A DNA stretch of 64,000 nucleotides from an uncultured Draconibacterium sp. (GTDB lineage: Bacteria > Bacteroidota > Bacteroidia > Bacteroidales > Prolixibacteraceae), in the NCBI RefSeq assembly GCF_963674925.1, contig NZ_OY771647.1, positions 2,557,501 to 2,621,500 on the forward strand. The letters run 5' to 3'. Shown here in pieces: positions 27,416-35,901 of this stretch (position 1 is its first letter; each line of letters opens with the position of its first letter). The position numbers and the translations under genes are program-made. Under the pieces are notes generated by a model. That model was not told where the DNA came from. It did not search any database and worked only from the letters and a program-made list of their open reading frames with translations.

Positions 27416-28390
27416 ATGAAATACAAAATTCCGTTTACAGTAATTATTCTCTTGAATACGCTGGCTGTTATAGCACAGCCTGAAATGTATTATGGAGACA
27501 CTTCCCGTGCGGGAAAACCCTTTTCGAAAGATCCACATGTGATCCGTTTCGATGGAAGGTATTTAATGTACACAAGTGCTCCGCCTTCAGAAGGCGGAGA
27601 TGATGGGATGCAGGGCTGGGAAATAGGAATTGCTGAAAGTACAGACCTTGTTAACTGGGAAAAAATTGCCAGTGTGCCACCATCAGGAGAATTGGAGGCA
27701 AAAGGAATATGCGCACCATGTGCACTGGTAGTAAACGATACCGTTCATATTTTCTACCAAACTTACGGCAACTGGAGAAATGATGCAATTTGTCATGCCT
27801 GGTCTACCGACGGTATTCATTTTACACGAAATACAACAAATCCCATTTTCCATCCAACGGGAGAATGGACCAGTGGCCGTGCCATCGATGCTGAAGTTTA
27901 TTCATTCAATAATCAATATTATCTCTATTTCGCCACGCGCGATCCCGATATGCAAGTACAGATGATGGGTGTGGCAGTTTCCCCTCTTGATGGTGGTTTC
28001 AAACGTGAAAGCTGGACCCAGAAGTGCGACAAACCAATACTGGCTCCGGAATTTCCGTGGGAAGGAATGTGTACAGAAGGTGCATCTGTAATTCAAAAAG
28101 GCGAATGGTTGTATATGTTTTATGCCGGAGCTTACAACAACAAACCTCAGCAGGTTGGAGTTGCAAAAAGTCGTGATGGGCTGAAGTGGGAAAAACTGTC
28201 GAATAAACCTTTCCTGACCAATGGTGATCCGGGAACCTGGAATTCAAGTGAATCGGGGCATCCGCATATTTTTGAAGATTCTGATGGCCGGACTTATCTG
28301 TTCTTTCAGGGAAATAATGACCAGGGAAATACCTGGTATATATCAAAAACGGAGGTCGGCTGGAACGAAAGCGGACCCTATTTAAAGTAA
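27416..28390 (+). CDS. GH43-like five-bladed beta-propeller glycosidase
   Basis: The 324-residue product has a Sec signal (cleavage near Ile-Ala-Gln). It is a propeller of the GH43/GH32/GH68/GH62/GH117 superfamily. Three candidate acids appear in the right order: 'FSKDPHVIRFDGRYLMYTS', 'AIDAEVYSFNNQYYLYFAT' and 'MCTEGASVIQKGEWLYMFY'. It is more divergent from the other five GH43 proteins here than they are from each other, so a different family number is possible. It sits between the GH127-type and GH2 genes, probably in the same transcript as GH2, which starts 26 bases later. Confidence 0.78.
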   Translation: MKYKIPFTVIILLNTLAVIAQPEMYYGDTSRAGKPFSKDPHVIRFDGRYLMYTSAPPSEGGDDGMQGWEIGIAESTDLVNWEKIASVPPSGELEAKGICAPCALVVNDTVHIFYQTYGNWRNDAICHAWSTDGIHFTRNTTNPIFHPTGEWTSGRAIDAEVYSFNNQYYLYFATRDPDMQVQMMGVAVSPLDGGFKRESWTQKCDKPILAPEFPWEGMCTEGASVIQKGEWLYMFYAGAYNNKPQQVGVAKSRDGLKWEKLSNKPFLTNGDPGTWNSSESGHPHIFEDSDGRTYLFFQGNNDQGNTWYISKTEVGWNESGPYLK

Positions 28391-28416
28391 ATTTTTAAAC
28401 CAACTAATATTTTAAA

Positions 28417-30231
28417 ATGAAACAAATTTTTATTGTTCTGATTTTTGCGTTAAGCGCATTAACGAGTGTTGCCCAATGGAAGACGGCGGGCGACAAAATT
28501 AAAACCCCGTGGGCCGAAAAAATTGATGTAAATAATGTGTTGCCGGAATATCCGCGACCCATTATGGAGCGAGCTGACTGGCAAAACCTGAATGGTTTAT
28601 GGAATTATGCCATTACAGACGCCGGACAAATGCAACCCGCAAATTTTGATGGCGAAATTTTGGTTCCTTTTGCTGTTGAATCAAGTCTTTCGGGCGTTCA
28701 GAAAACGGTGGGCGAAAACAAGGAACTGTGGTATCAACGTACTTTTGAAGTGCCTTCTGCGTGGAAAGGCGAAAAAATACTGCTGCATTTTGGAGCTGTA
28801 GACTGGAAAGCGGATGTTTGGGTAAACGACATAAAAGTAGGATCACACAAAGGTGGTTACGATGCTTTTACGTTCGATGTAACGCCTTTCTTGAATAAGT
28901 CGGAAGAACAAAACCTGGTGGTAAAAGTATGGGATCCATCAGACAAAGGTTATCAACCACGAGGGAAACAAGTGAGCCGACCTGAAGGAATCTGGTACAC
29001 TCCGGTTACCGGAATCTGGCAAACGGTTTGGTTAGAACCGGTAAACGAAAAACACATCACCGATGTTGTTGCCATTCCAAATATCGACAACGGAAGCTTA
29101 AAAGTGGATGTGTCGACCTGTGGAACTGTTTATGGCGATTTTTATGAAGTAATTTTAAAAGATGGAGACAAGGTTGTTTCAAGCCTGAAAACAGTTGTTG
29201 GCGAGCCGGTAGAATTAAGCGTTGCTGATGCAAAACTGTGGAGCCCTGAATCGCCGTTTCTGTACGATTTGGAAGTAAAACTCATTAGCAATGGTAAAAC
29301 CGTTGACGCTGTTGACAGCTATACCGCTATGCGAAAAGTTTCGACAAAGCGTGATAAAAACGGGATTGTACGCTTGCAGTTGAATAACAAAGATTATTTC
29401 CAGTTTGGCCCGCTCGACCAGGGCTGGTGGCCCGACGGTTTGTACACTGCTCCAACTGATGAAGCATTAAAATACGACATCGAAAAAACCAAAGATTTTG
29501 GCTTCAATATGATTCGTAAACACGTAAAAGTTGAGCCTGCCCGCTGGTACACACATTGCGATGAAATGGGAATTTTGGTATGGCAGGATATGCCTAACGG
29601 CGATCATTCTCCACGCTGGCAAAATCGCAAATATTTTGATGGTGCTGAATTGGTGAGATCAGCAGAATCGGAAGCCAATTTCCGCCACGAGTGGAAAGAA
29701 ATCATGAACGAGCGTATGTCAAATCCATCGATTGTATGCTGGGTACCGTTTAACGAAGCCTGGGGGCAGTTTAAAACCGAAGAGATTGTGGAGTGGACAA
29801 AAGCGCACGATCCAAGCCGCGTGGTAAACCCGGCAAGTGGTGGTAACCACTATCAGGTTGGCGATATACTCGACTTGCATAATTATCCCGGACCCGACAT
29901 GTATTTAGTAGATGGTAACCGCGCTAATGTTTTAGGCGAATACGGAGGAATTGGCCTGGCATTGGAAGACCACCTTTGGGCAACCGACAAAAACTGGGGC
30001 TATGTTCAGTTTAAAAACTCGAAAGAAGTTACTGATAAGTATATCGAGTATGCTGAGCATCTTATAGAACTAATAAAAACAGGTTTTACCGCAGCAGTTT
30101 ATACACAAACAACTGATGTTGAAGGTGAAATAAACGGTTTGATGACTTATGACAGAAAGGTGATTAAACTGGATGAAGCTCGTTTGCGCGAGATAAATCA
30201 GAAAGTTATCGATGCTTTAAACGAAAAATAG
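28417..30231 (+). CDS. GH2-family glycosidase (beta-galactosidase/beta-glucuronidase type)
   Basis: The 604-residue product has a signal peptide (cleavage near Val-Ala-Gln20). A sugar-binding jelly roll (about 45-210), an Ig-like domain (about 212-310) and a TIM barrel (about 312-604) are in the usual GH2 order. The acid/base is Glu447 in 'PFNEAWGQ' and the nucleophile is Glu508 in 'LGEYGG'. It is shorter than LacZ (no C-terminal domains), like many PUL-encoded exo-acting GH2 enzymes. Activity could be beta-galactosidase, beta-glucuronidase or alpha-L-arabinopyranosidase-like. It is the last gene of region A and is followed by a strong terminator. Confidence 0.9.
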   Translation: MKQIFIVLIFALSALTSVAQWKTAGDKIKTPWAEKIDVNNVLPEYPRPIMERADWQNLNGLWNYAITDAGQMQPANFDGEILVPFAVESSLSGVQKTVGENKELWYQRTFEVPSAWKGEKILLHFGAVDWKADVWVNDIKVGSHKGGYDAFTFDVTPFLNKSEEQNLVVKVWDPSDKGYQPRGKQVSRPEGIWYTPVTGIWQTVWLEPVNEKHITDVVAIPNIDNGSLKVDVSTCGTVYGDFYEVILKDGDKVVSSLKTVVGEPVELSVADAKLWSPESPFLYDLEVKLISNGKTVDAVDSYTAMRKVSTKRDKNGIVRLQLNNKDYFQFGPLDQGWWPDGLYTAPTDEALKYDIEKTKDFGFNMIRKHVKVEPARWYTHCDEMGILVWQDMPNGDHSPRWQNRKYFDGAELVRSAESEANFRHEWKEIMNERMSNPSIVCWVPFNEAWGQFKTEEIVEWTKAHDPSRVVNPASGGNHYQVGDILDLHNYPGPDMYLVDGNRANVLGEYGGIGLALEDHLWATDKNWGYVQFKNSKEVTDKYIEYAEHLIELIKTGFTAAVYTQTTDVEGEINGLMTYDRKVIKLDEARLREINQKVIDALNEK

Positions 30232-30274
30232 AATTGGGACAAATTCAGTTTGCGAATAGTCTTTTATTTGATAT

Positions 30275-30313
30275 GGAGTTTAACGTTGCAAAAACGTTAA
30301 ACTCCTTTTTTTT
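30275..30313 (+). terminator. Rho-independent terminator closing region A
   Basis: A perfect 13-bp stem (GGAGTTTAACGTT at 30275-30287 and AACGTTAAACTCC at 30293-30305) with the loop GCAAA is followed by eight T residues (30306-30313). It lies 44 bases after the GH2 stop codon. Confidence 0.92.
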
Positions 30314-30417
30314 CTGAAAGTCCCCATCTTTTTATGTGTATTGCTGTTTGAGTTTCGTCCGGGAGAACCATCTGGCTTCGATCTGCTTTCTTTGCCGAAC
30401 GATTTCCCTTTGGTCAT
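30283..30417 (-). CDS. Possible small basic protein, 45 residues
   Basis: An ATG at 30417 on the - strand opens 45 codons ending in a TAA inside the terminator stem. The product would be very rich in Lys, Arg, Ser and Asn ('MTKGKSFGKESRSKPDG', later 'NTHKKMGTFRKKRS'). No function is recognised. It lies inside a hairpin-rich intergenic block, so it may be an accidental frame within a repeated element. Confidence 0.25.
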
Positions 30418-30422
30418 TTCAT

Positions 30423-30645
30423 CCCGGCGCTACGCACCGGGTCATTCACCTTAGACGCTTCCAGCGTCATAAAAACTAGCAATTGCGACATTGCAGGTCA
30501 ATAAACTCGTCTTAACTTTGTAATTCAGTTCAATATCCCGAAGGGATAAAATGTGACTAACCCCGGGTGAAACCCGGGGTTGATGTGCGGTAATTTAAAG
30601 GCGCAATCAGTAAGCTGTTCAACGCACAATCGTTACGTGCGCCTT
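30423..30645. repeat. Intergenic cluster of five hairpin elements, repeat-like
   Basis: Between GH2 and the - strand GH43 (30232-30759) there is no convincing gene. It holds five palindromes. They are 30423-30441 (CCCGG/CCGGG); 30454-30468 (GACGCT, loop TCC, AGCGTC); 30534-30548 (TATCCC, loop GAA, GGGATA); 30559-30581 (AACCCCGGGT, loop GAA, ACCCGGGGTT, perfect 10-bp stem); and 30598-30645 (AAGGCGCA/TGCGCCTT). Two share the loop GAA, and 'GGGATRAAATG' occurs once on each strand (30423 area on -, 30543 area on +). This looks like a mobile or dispersed intergenic repeat; copies elsewhere in the genome cannot be checked here. Confidence 0.6.
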
Positions 30646-30759
30646 GTAATCTGGCCATTTTTATGAAATGCTGTTAACAGACTTTACTTTCATTCCTGTT
30701 GGTGATATCCGGGAATCATGAATGTTTTGTTTTACAGACAATTTGATAATATGAAATGT

Positions 30760-31779
30760 CTATTCAAAAACCGGTAGTGAATTTTCAGATGATGGAGACT
30801 GCCCGGTGATTTCCGGCCAGCCATTAACCCAATGAACCTGATCCATTACTAATACACGACCTCTGTTAGGATTTTGTCGTAGGTATGAATGGTAGAAAAT
30901 CCAGTCGCTTCCTTTGTCATCGGTAACAATCTCGGAGTTGTGCCCGGTTCCCACAAACTTATCGTTTCCTTTTATAAGAACTTCATAATGGTTTTCCAGC
31001 ATCGGCTCTCCATTTTTGTTTACATACGGGCCAAACAGATTTTCCGAACGCCCTACAACGGTTCTGTAGCTGCTGTTGGCACCTTCGCAACACGATCCTA
31101 CCGATGCGAATAAATAATAATTTCCATCTTTTTTATGGATGTAAACGGCTTCAAAAGCTGTTCCTGCCACTTGTTTTGTTGTGGCAGGTTTTATACTCAG
31201 GCCATCATCGTTAAGTTCCTGGCTATAAATTCCAAAGAAACTTCCCCAGAACAAGTATTTTTTTCCATCTTCTTCTATGTAAAAAGGATCGATAGAGTTG
31301 TGCACTCCGATCTCGTTACTGCGAAACAGTTTCCCATGATCAGTAAATGGCCCTTCTGGTTTTGTGGCTGTTGCAACCCCTATTCCGCAAGTAGATCCAC
31401 CTCCCCAAACCGACAGAGAATAATACAAAACATACTTCCCGTTAATGTAATTAATGTCCGGAGCCCAGATTCCACCGTTGGGTTCCCAGTTTGGCCGGGT
31501 TTCGTTGGTAAAGGCAGTTCCCAAAAGCTTCCAGTCGGTTAAATTGTCCGACCGGAGTATGGGGGTGTTGTGAACATCTTCGGTTGCATACAGATAAAAA
31601 TAGCCGTCGGCAGCCTTTATAATGGTGGGATCGGGTAGACTTGTCGGTACAACCGGATTATTGTAGGTTGAGTTTTTATTCTCATCAGAGGGTTCATCAT
31701 CTATATTCAAATCGTTTCCGTTTGAACACGCTGTCAGAAAAAGGTATATCAAGGGGATTGCAAAAAGGTAGGATCTCAT
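30760..31779 (-). CDS. GH43-family glycosidase (arabinanase-like), lipoprotein
   Basis: The 339-residue product has a lipoprotein signal (Leu-Thr-Ala-Cys) and a single propeller. Catalytic residues are seen in 'LPDPTIIKAADGYFYLYA' (base), 'SIDPFYIEEDGKKYLFWGSFFGIY' (Asp) and 'GTAFEAVYIHKKDGNYYLFAS' (Glu). The combination 'WAPDINYINGKYVLYYS' and 'SIDPF' resembles endo-1,5-alpha-L-arabinanases and related exo-enzymes. It is the last gene of the - strand mannan PUL, 87 bases after the GH76 gene. Finding this enzyme with GH76 suggests that the mannan carries arabinose or another furanose. Confidence 0.87.
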   Translation of the reverse strand: MRSYLFAIPLIYLFLTACSNGNDLNIDDEPSDENKNSTYNNPVVPTSLPDPTIIKAADGYFYLYATEDVHNTPILRSDNLTDWKLLGTAFTNETRPNWEPNGGIWAPDINYINGKYVLYYSLSVWGGGSTCGIGVATATKPEGPFTDHGKLFRSNEIGVHNSIDPFYIEEDGKKYLFWGSFFGIYSQELNDDGLSIKPATTKQVAGTAFEAVYIHKKDGNYYLFASVGSCCEGANSSYRTVVGRSENLFGPYVNKNGEPMLENHYEVLIKGNDKFVGTGHNSEIVTDDKGSDWIFYHSYLRQNPNRGRVLVMDQVHWVNGWPEITGQSPSSENSLPVFE

Positions 31780-31866
31780 AATTTTTAATTTAGTTGTTTA
31801 GCAGAAACCTTTCGTTTCAGCATTATTTAATGCCGAATAAAAGAGAATAAGAAATGTTTGTACAGT

Positions 31867-34602
31867 TTATTTTATGAATTTTCTTACAATCCTATTGTCT
31901 GTTTCGGTAACAAAGGAGATGAGATACAAGCCAGAAGGTAAGTCGCCTATATCTATTGTAAGTAGATCGTCGTATTTTTTGTTGTTGCTGTAAATCGTCT
32001 GACCTTTTACATCTATAATTGTAGTTCTTATGATCTGTTGATTGTTTGGTTTGATTTTAATGAAAGATGTTGCCGGATTCGGGAACACCAGAATATCATT
32101 TTCAGCCTCTTCGATTAAATCAGAAATGGCTGTAAGCGGGTTTTTATCGTGTAAAAACAGTTGAGAGCTTGGAACTACTTCTCTTTGCTGCTGGGAACTT
32201 TCCCATTCGAGTACAACGTTTGCTCCACCAATATCATCAAAAAACTCTACCTTAATATCGTAGCGCTGACCAGCACTAAGAGTTATCTTGCCGGAGTATG
32301 TAACATCGTAGTCATTTAGCCACTTGTCAATAATTAATTCGTTGTTTATCCAAACCCTACGTCCATTATCCGATGTAATGTAAAAAGTATATTCACCCGA
32401 ATATAATGGTTCTATTTTTCCGGTCCATCTTACTGAAAAATAATCGGCAGGAACTTCTGCAGCAGGATATAGTTCTTCCCAATTAAAGTTGACATTCGGA
32501 TCAACTCGTTCGAGCAGCAGTGTTTCAAAATTCATCCCATTAAAGTATTGGCCAATCAATCCGTTTGTGTCAGAAATGGGTGATTCAGCTTCAATAAATC
32601 TGAAATTATTAATGTTGCAAATGTACCCCGTTCCTTTATATACCAGGTAAATATTTTGCAGGCCTTTCACATTCTCAACAGGACAAGTAATTGTTGTATA
32701 ATCTGACCAGCTACCAGTATTATCAGTTGTGGCAGTTCCTATCAACTCTCCGTTTGGCGCGCCTAACCTTATTTCAATACTATTTCCTGCAGCAAGGCTG
32801 GAGATTCTGAACTCAGCAGATACTGCTCCGGTGGTTCCGAAATCGACATTGTAATAAGCTGTATGATACTCGTTCTGAATTCCTCCTAAGTTATAAGTCT
32901 CATCATCAGGTGTTGATTGAACAGCCATAACACCTTTCAGGTAATCAAAATCCTCCGACTCTATTTTTGAATAAGCATCTTTAACCGTTGAAGCTTTAAT
33001 CGGGCAGTTTATCATTAATGATACCGCTGTAGAAGCATTAAAACCCTTATATTCTATCGTTTCTTCGGCTCTTTTACTCCAAATTGTAGAAATAATATTT
33101 TCTGAATTCCTGTTGTTATAAGCAACCTTCGCATTTAGTTGTAACCACGGAATGAAATTTGGACGATTACAGTCAACCACATACTTACGTGCATAACGCA
33201 TTAGAATTCCTTTAAAACCATCTAAGTCGGGGCCTTCTTCGTACCAGATTACGCTTGAATGAAACATGTTTTCTTTTGTATATCTGGCTATCCGATCGGC
33301 AAATTTTAAGTAAGTTGGATCTTTTGTGTAATTGTAAAGCATAACAGACGCTCCAAGGTAAGTTCCTTGATTATAAGTAGAGCTCCAGTAATTTGTAGCA
33401 CCGTCGCCATTGGAATTATAGCTGTCGTACACTTCCCCTGTTTCAGGTACGAATAAGTTGTTTTTCGACCAATTATATAATTTAACCGCCTTTGTATAAT
33501 AATCATTGTTGTTTGTTGCTCTGGCTAAATAGCAGCAGGCAACCATCGCCGGACCATTTATACACGAATTAGTTCCGGGTACGCCCATTTTCCATGTCAG
33601 CCAGCTACCGTTGGCATTAATGGCACGTTCATACATTTTATCGAACTGGTCTTTCGCTTTGTTTATGTAGGTTTGGTTGTTTAAAATTATTCCTGCCCGT
33701 ACACAGGCTAAAACCATCCAGGTAATGTCGTCGTTAAAGTCATTCCACATCCATTCATGGCCATATTTAACAAGAAACTGATTATACATCTCGCTAAACA
33801 TGTTCGCATATTTCAGGTCTCCAGTCACTTCATAGGCATCAACAACTATCTCCATCATTTCAGCCACTCCCCAAAAACCTTCATTGGGAATTATTTCATC
33901 CCCTGTCCGCGAATCGTAATATTTTTCTTTCCACGCAGCAAAAATCTTGTCTGCAATTTCAGGCGTTGGCGCTGCCTGGCTATTTTCCTGTAGCTCAAAA
34001 TGCCAACTTTCTGCTCCGGCTGATTCCTTTAATTCAACATTCGAACCATCGATGGTTTCTGATCCTGCAACAGACAGCGCAAAATCTGAGTCCGATGCGC
34101 ATTTTATCGAAAAAGTGCCATCTGTATTTTCATCAATCTGCCATAAAACTGTAGCATCGTTTGTATTTTCAAATTGATCGATGTTTAGCTGGTTCTCCGG
34201 TGTAGTTCCGTCCAGGTGAAGTAATTTACCACTTGCTATGTTGGTAAGGGTGAATTGATTGTCGCTTACAGAAGTTAACAGCCATCTCTGCGCATCAGAA
34301 TCTGTATCCGTCCAAATACACACATTGGCGTTATCAGCCATATCAGAATTAAGCACATCAAGTACTTTCCCCGTTGCCTTTGAGGTGATTTTATAAATAC
34401 TTCCGGAGCTAATTGCGCTGGATGTGGTATTCTCGCTACTAATTGTTACATCCGGGTTGGCGGTTTGTAGAGGATAATTTTGAGTGTTATCTACCGCAAC
34501 AGTACTTAAACGTGTGTCGTTAGTGATACCTTTTACTTCGTTCGAAAATATGGACAGCCAAAAAAGAATTGCTATTGAAAATAGTAATTGCTGAGGTTTC
34601 AT
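31867..34602 (-). CDS. Multimodular GH76 alpha-1,6-mannanase with ricin, CBM6, PA14 and T9SS domains
   Basis: GH76 enzymes are endo-alpha-1,6-mannanases. The 911-residue product has a signal peptide (1-25), a ricin-type beta-trefoil (about 66-205), the GH76 (alpha/alpha)6 domain (about 215-530) with the catalytic Asp291-Asp292 pair in 'FNDDITWMVLA', a CBM6-like domain (about 545-671), a PA14 domain (about 682-815) and a T9SS type A sorting domain (836-911, 'VFPNPATSFIKI' to 'GLYLISFVTETDNRIVRKFIK'). The C-terminal domain indicates export by T9SS to the surface or medium. Three carbohydrate-binding modules fit attack on large, insoluble or cell-wall mannan. It follows the susE gene after a terminator-like hairpin. 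Confidence 0.9.
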   Translation of the reverse strand: MKPQQLLFSIAILFWLSIFSNEVKGITNDTRLSTVAVDNTQNYPLQTANPDVTISSENTTSSAISSGSIYKITSKATGKVLDVLNSDMADNANVCIWTDTDSDAQRWLLTSVSDNQFTLTNIASGKLLHLDGTTPENQLNIDQFENTNDATVLWQIDENTDGTFSIKCASDSDFALSVAGSETIDGSNVELKESAGAESWHFELQENSQAAPTPEIADKIFAAWKEKYYDSRTGDEIIPNEGFWGVAEMMEIVVDAYEVTGDLKYANMFSEMYNQFLVKYGHEWMWNDFNDDITWMVLACVRAGIILNNQTYINKAKDQFDKMYERAINANGSWLTWKMGVPGTNSCINGPAMVACCYLARATNNNDYYTKAVKLYNWSKNNLFVPETGEVYDSYNSNGDGATNYWSSTYNQGTYLGASVMLYNYTKDPTYLKFADRIARYTKENMFHSSVIWYEEGPDLDGFKGILMRYARKYVVDCNRPNFIPWLQLNAKVAYNNRNSENIISTIWSKRAEETIEYKGFNASTAVSLMINCPIKASTVKDAYSKIESEDFDYLKGVMAVQSTPDDETYNLGGIQNEYHTAYYNVDFGTTGAVSAEFRISSLAAGNSIEIRLGAPNGELIGTATTDNTGSWSDYTTITCPVENVKGLQNIYLVYKGTGYICNINNFRFIEAESPISDTNGLIGQYFNGMNFETLLLERVDPNVNFNWEELYPAAEVPADYFSVRWTGKIEPLYSGEYTFYITSDNGRRVWINNELIIDKWLNDYDVTYSGKITLSAGQRYDIKVEFFDDIGGANVVLEWESSQQQREVVPSSQLFLHDKNPLTAISDLIEEAENDILVFPNPATSFIKIKPNNQQIIRTTIIDVKGQTIYSNNKKYDDLLTIDIGDLPSGLYLISFVTETDNRIVRKFIK

Positions 34603-34638
34603 GAAATCTTAGGTTATAGGTTGGTTAGGTATAAATAA

Positions 34639-34671
34639 ATCGAAAGAAGTACGTAAAGTACTTCCTTCGAT
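34639..34671 (-). terminator. Hairpin between susE-like and GH76 genes, partial terminator (- strand)
   Basis: A 14-bp stem (34639-34652 with 34658-34671, one G-T pair) with loop GTAAA/TTTAC is followed on the - strand by TTATTTATA. It lies 58 bases downstream of the SusE-like stop and 37 bases upstream of the GH76 start. A second hairpin lies at 34691-34711 (9-bp stem, loop of three). Expected effect: high transporter and lower enzyme expression. Confidence 0.7.
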
Positions 34672-34729
34672 ATTAAATTTTATGATTGTGTCTTGCTCCA
34701 TTGAAGCAAGAGAAAAGAATAGATTTTAT

Positions 34730-35869
34730 CTATCTTTTTTCAAGCGTAATTGTTTCGTTCAGTGCATCGATTGTTACAATGGCGGGGCCAGCTTGTTCTT
34801 CAGTAACCCACCATTTTAAATCATCACCATAACCTGCAGGCGTTGCCTGAATACGATTATCATCCCATATATTTGCGTTAGCAACTATCGGGCGAAGGAA
34901 AGGACATCCCCAACCTGCACTTTGATCGTTGTATGGCAGTTTGAAATCATTGTTGGCCTGCATATTACACTCAAGAGTGAAAATGCTTGGATTTCTTGGA
35001 TCCCAATTAAACTCGGTTGAAGATGGCATATTCCATGCAACACCAATTCCGGTACCAACAGCCCAAACATGGCTAAATCCTTTATATCCAAAAATGATTT
35101 CTTTGTCTTTTTTGTTTAAAATAATCGAGTACAAACCAGACTTGGTCACGGTAAATTCCATATCAGAACTACTGTTCGTTGAATTCTGCACTAATTCGGT
35201 AGAACTTGCGCCCATACTCCATGAGCCTTTATCCTCAACCAGAGAATTTACGAATTTAAAGGTTCCAATCTGTAGATTTCCTTCCCACTGATATTTATTA
35301 CCGATATCTTTGCCTTCAATAATTTCAGTTAGCTTAATGCCATGACTGATTTCCGATCCTTTTGGGTTCGCAGAACCAACCAGGTACAGATTTACCGGAG
35401 CGATCTCGAAAGTGGTTACCATCACCTTTGTAGTTGAGATTTCAGGTTTTACAAAATAATCTCCTTCTGATGAGGCAATTATTTCGGCTTCAATCTCCGT
35501 GCTGCTTCCGTAGTTTACTCCAAGTCCGTAAAGCATTGCATTTAAATCGAAATGCGAAATGCTGTAATCCGAAACGCCTGCACCCAGTTCAATTTTATCG
35601 ATGGCAGTGCTTAGCCCCGGTAACCCAAGTTTGAAATAGTAGGTTATAGTACCATTGTTTGCGCGTTCCTGCGCAGGATCCCAACTGAATGTAATGGCGG
35701 TTTCATTCATTAAATCCTGTGATAAGGTAAGCTCCTCAACGCTGGGAGTCAGGTGCATGCCGTCTTCAACGGTGTCTATTTCAATTTTTACATCGTACTC
35801 TTCATCGCAACTGCTAAAAAGTAGCATACCCATTGCGAAGATTACGAATAGTATATTTATTTTTTTCAT
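34730..35869 (-). CDS. SusE-like surface glycan-binding lipoprotein
   Basis: The start is placed at the ATG at 35869 (lipoprotein signal 'MLLFSSC'); a start at 35899 would add 10 residues. The 379-residue product has an N-terminal Ig-like region ('SVEELTLSQDLMNETAITFSWDPA') typical of SusE/SusF, and two beta-sandwich starch-binding-like modules in the C-terminal half ('VNLYLVGSANPKGSEIS' and 'HVWAVGTGIGVAWNMPSS'). SusE-type proteins bind substrate at the cell surface without hydrolysing it. The gene follows susD after 32 bases. It is clearly related to the protein at 57683 in the sister PUL, in the same position. Confidence 0.85.
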   Translation of the reverse strand: MKKINILFVIFAMGMLLFSSCDEEYDVKIEIDTVEDGMHLTPSVEELTLSQDLMNETAITFSWDPAQERANNGTITYYFKLGLPGLSTAIDKIELGAGVSDYSISHFDLNAMLYGLGVNYGSSTEIEAEIIASSEGDYFVKPEISTTKVMVTTFEIAPVNLYLVGSANPKGSEISHGIKLTEIIEGKDIGNKYQWEGNLQIGTFKFVNSLVEDKGSWSMGASSTELVQNSTNSSSDMEFTVTKSGLYSIILNKKDKEIIFGYKGFSHVWAVGTGIGVAWNMPSSTEFNWDPRNPSIFTLECNMQANNDFKLPYNDQSAGWGCPFLRPIVANANIWDDNRIQATPAGYGDDLKWWVTEEQAGPAIVTIDALNETITLEKR

Positions 35870-35901
35870 CTGTTTCAAATTTGATAAAGTAATTTCCACA
35901 A

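Noticed and set aside
30423..30645. CRISPR array
   Set aside because: The palindromes differ in sequence and spacing, with no repeated identical unit and no cas genes.
31135..31542. 135-residue open frame on the + strand
   Set aside because: It is antisense to the GH43 gene at 30760-31779, whose catalytic motifs are clear.
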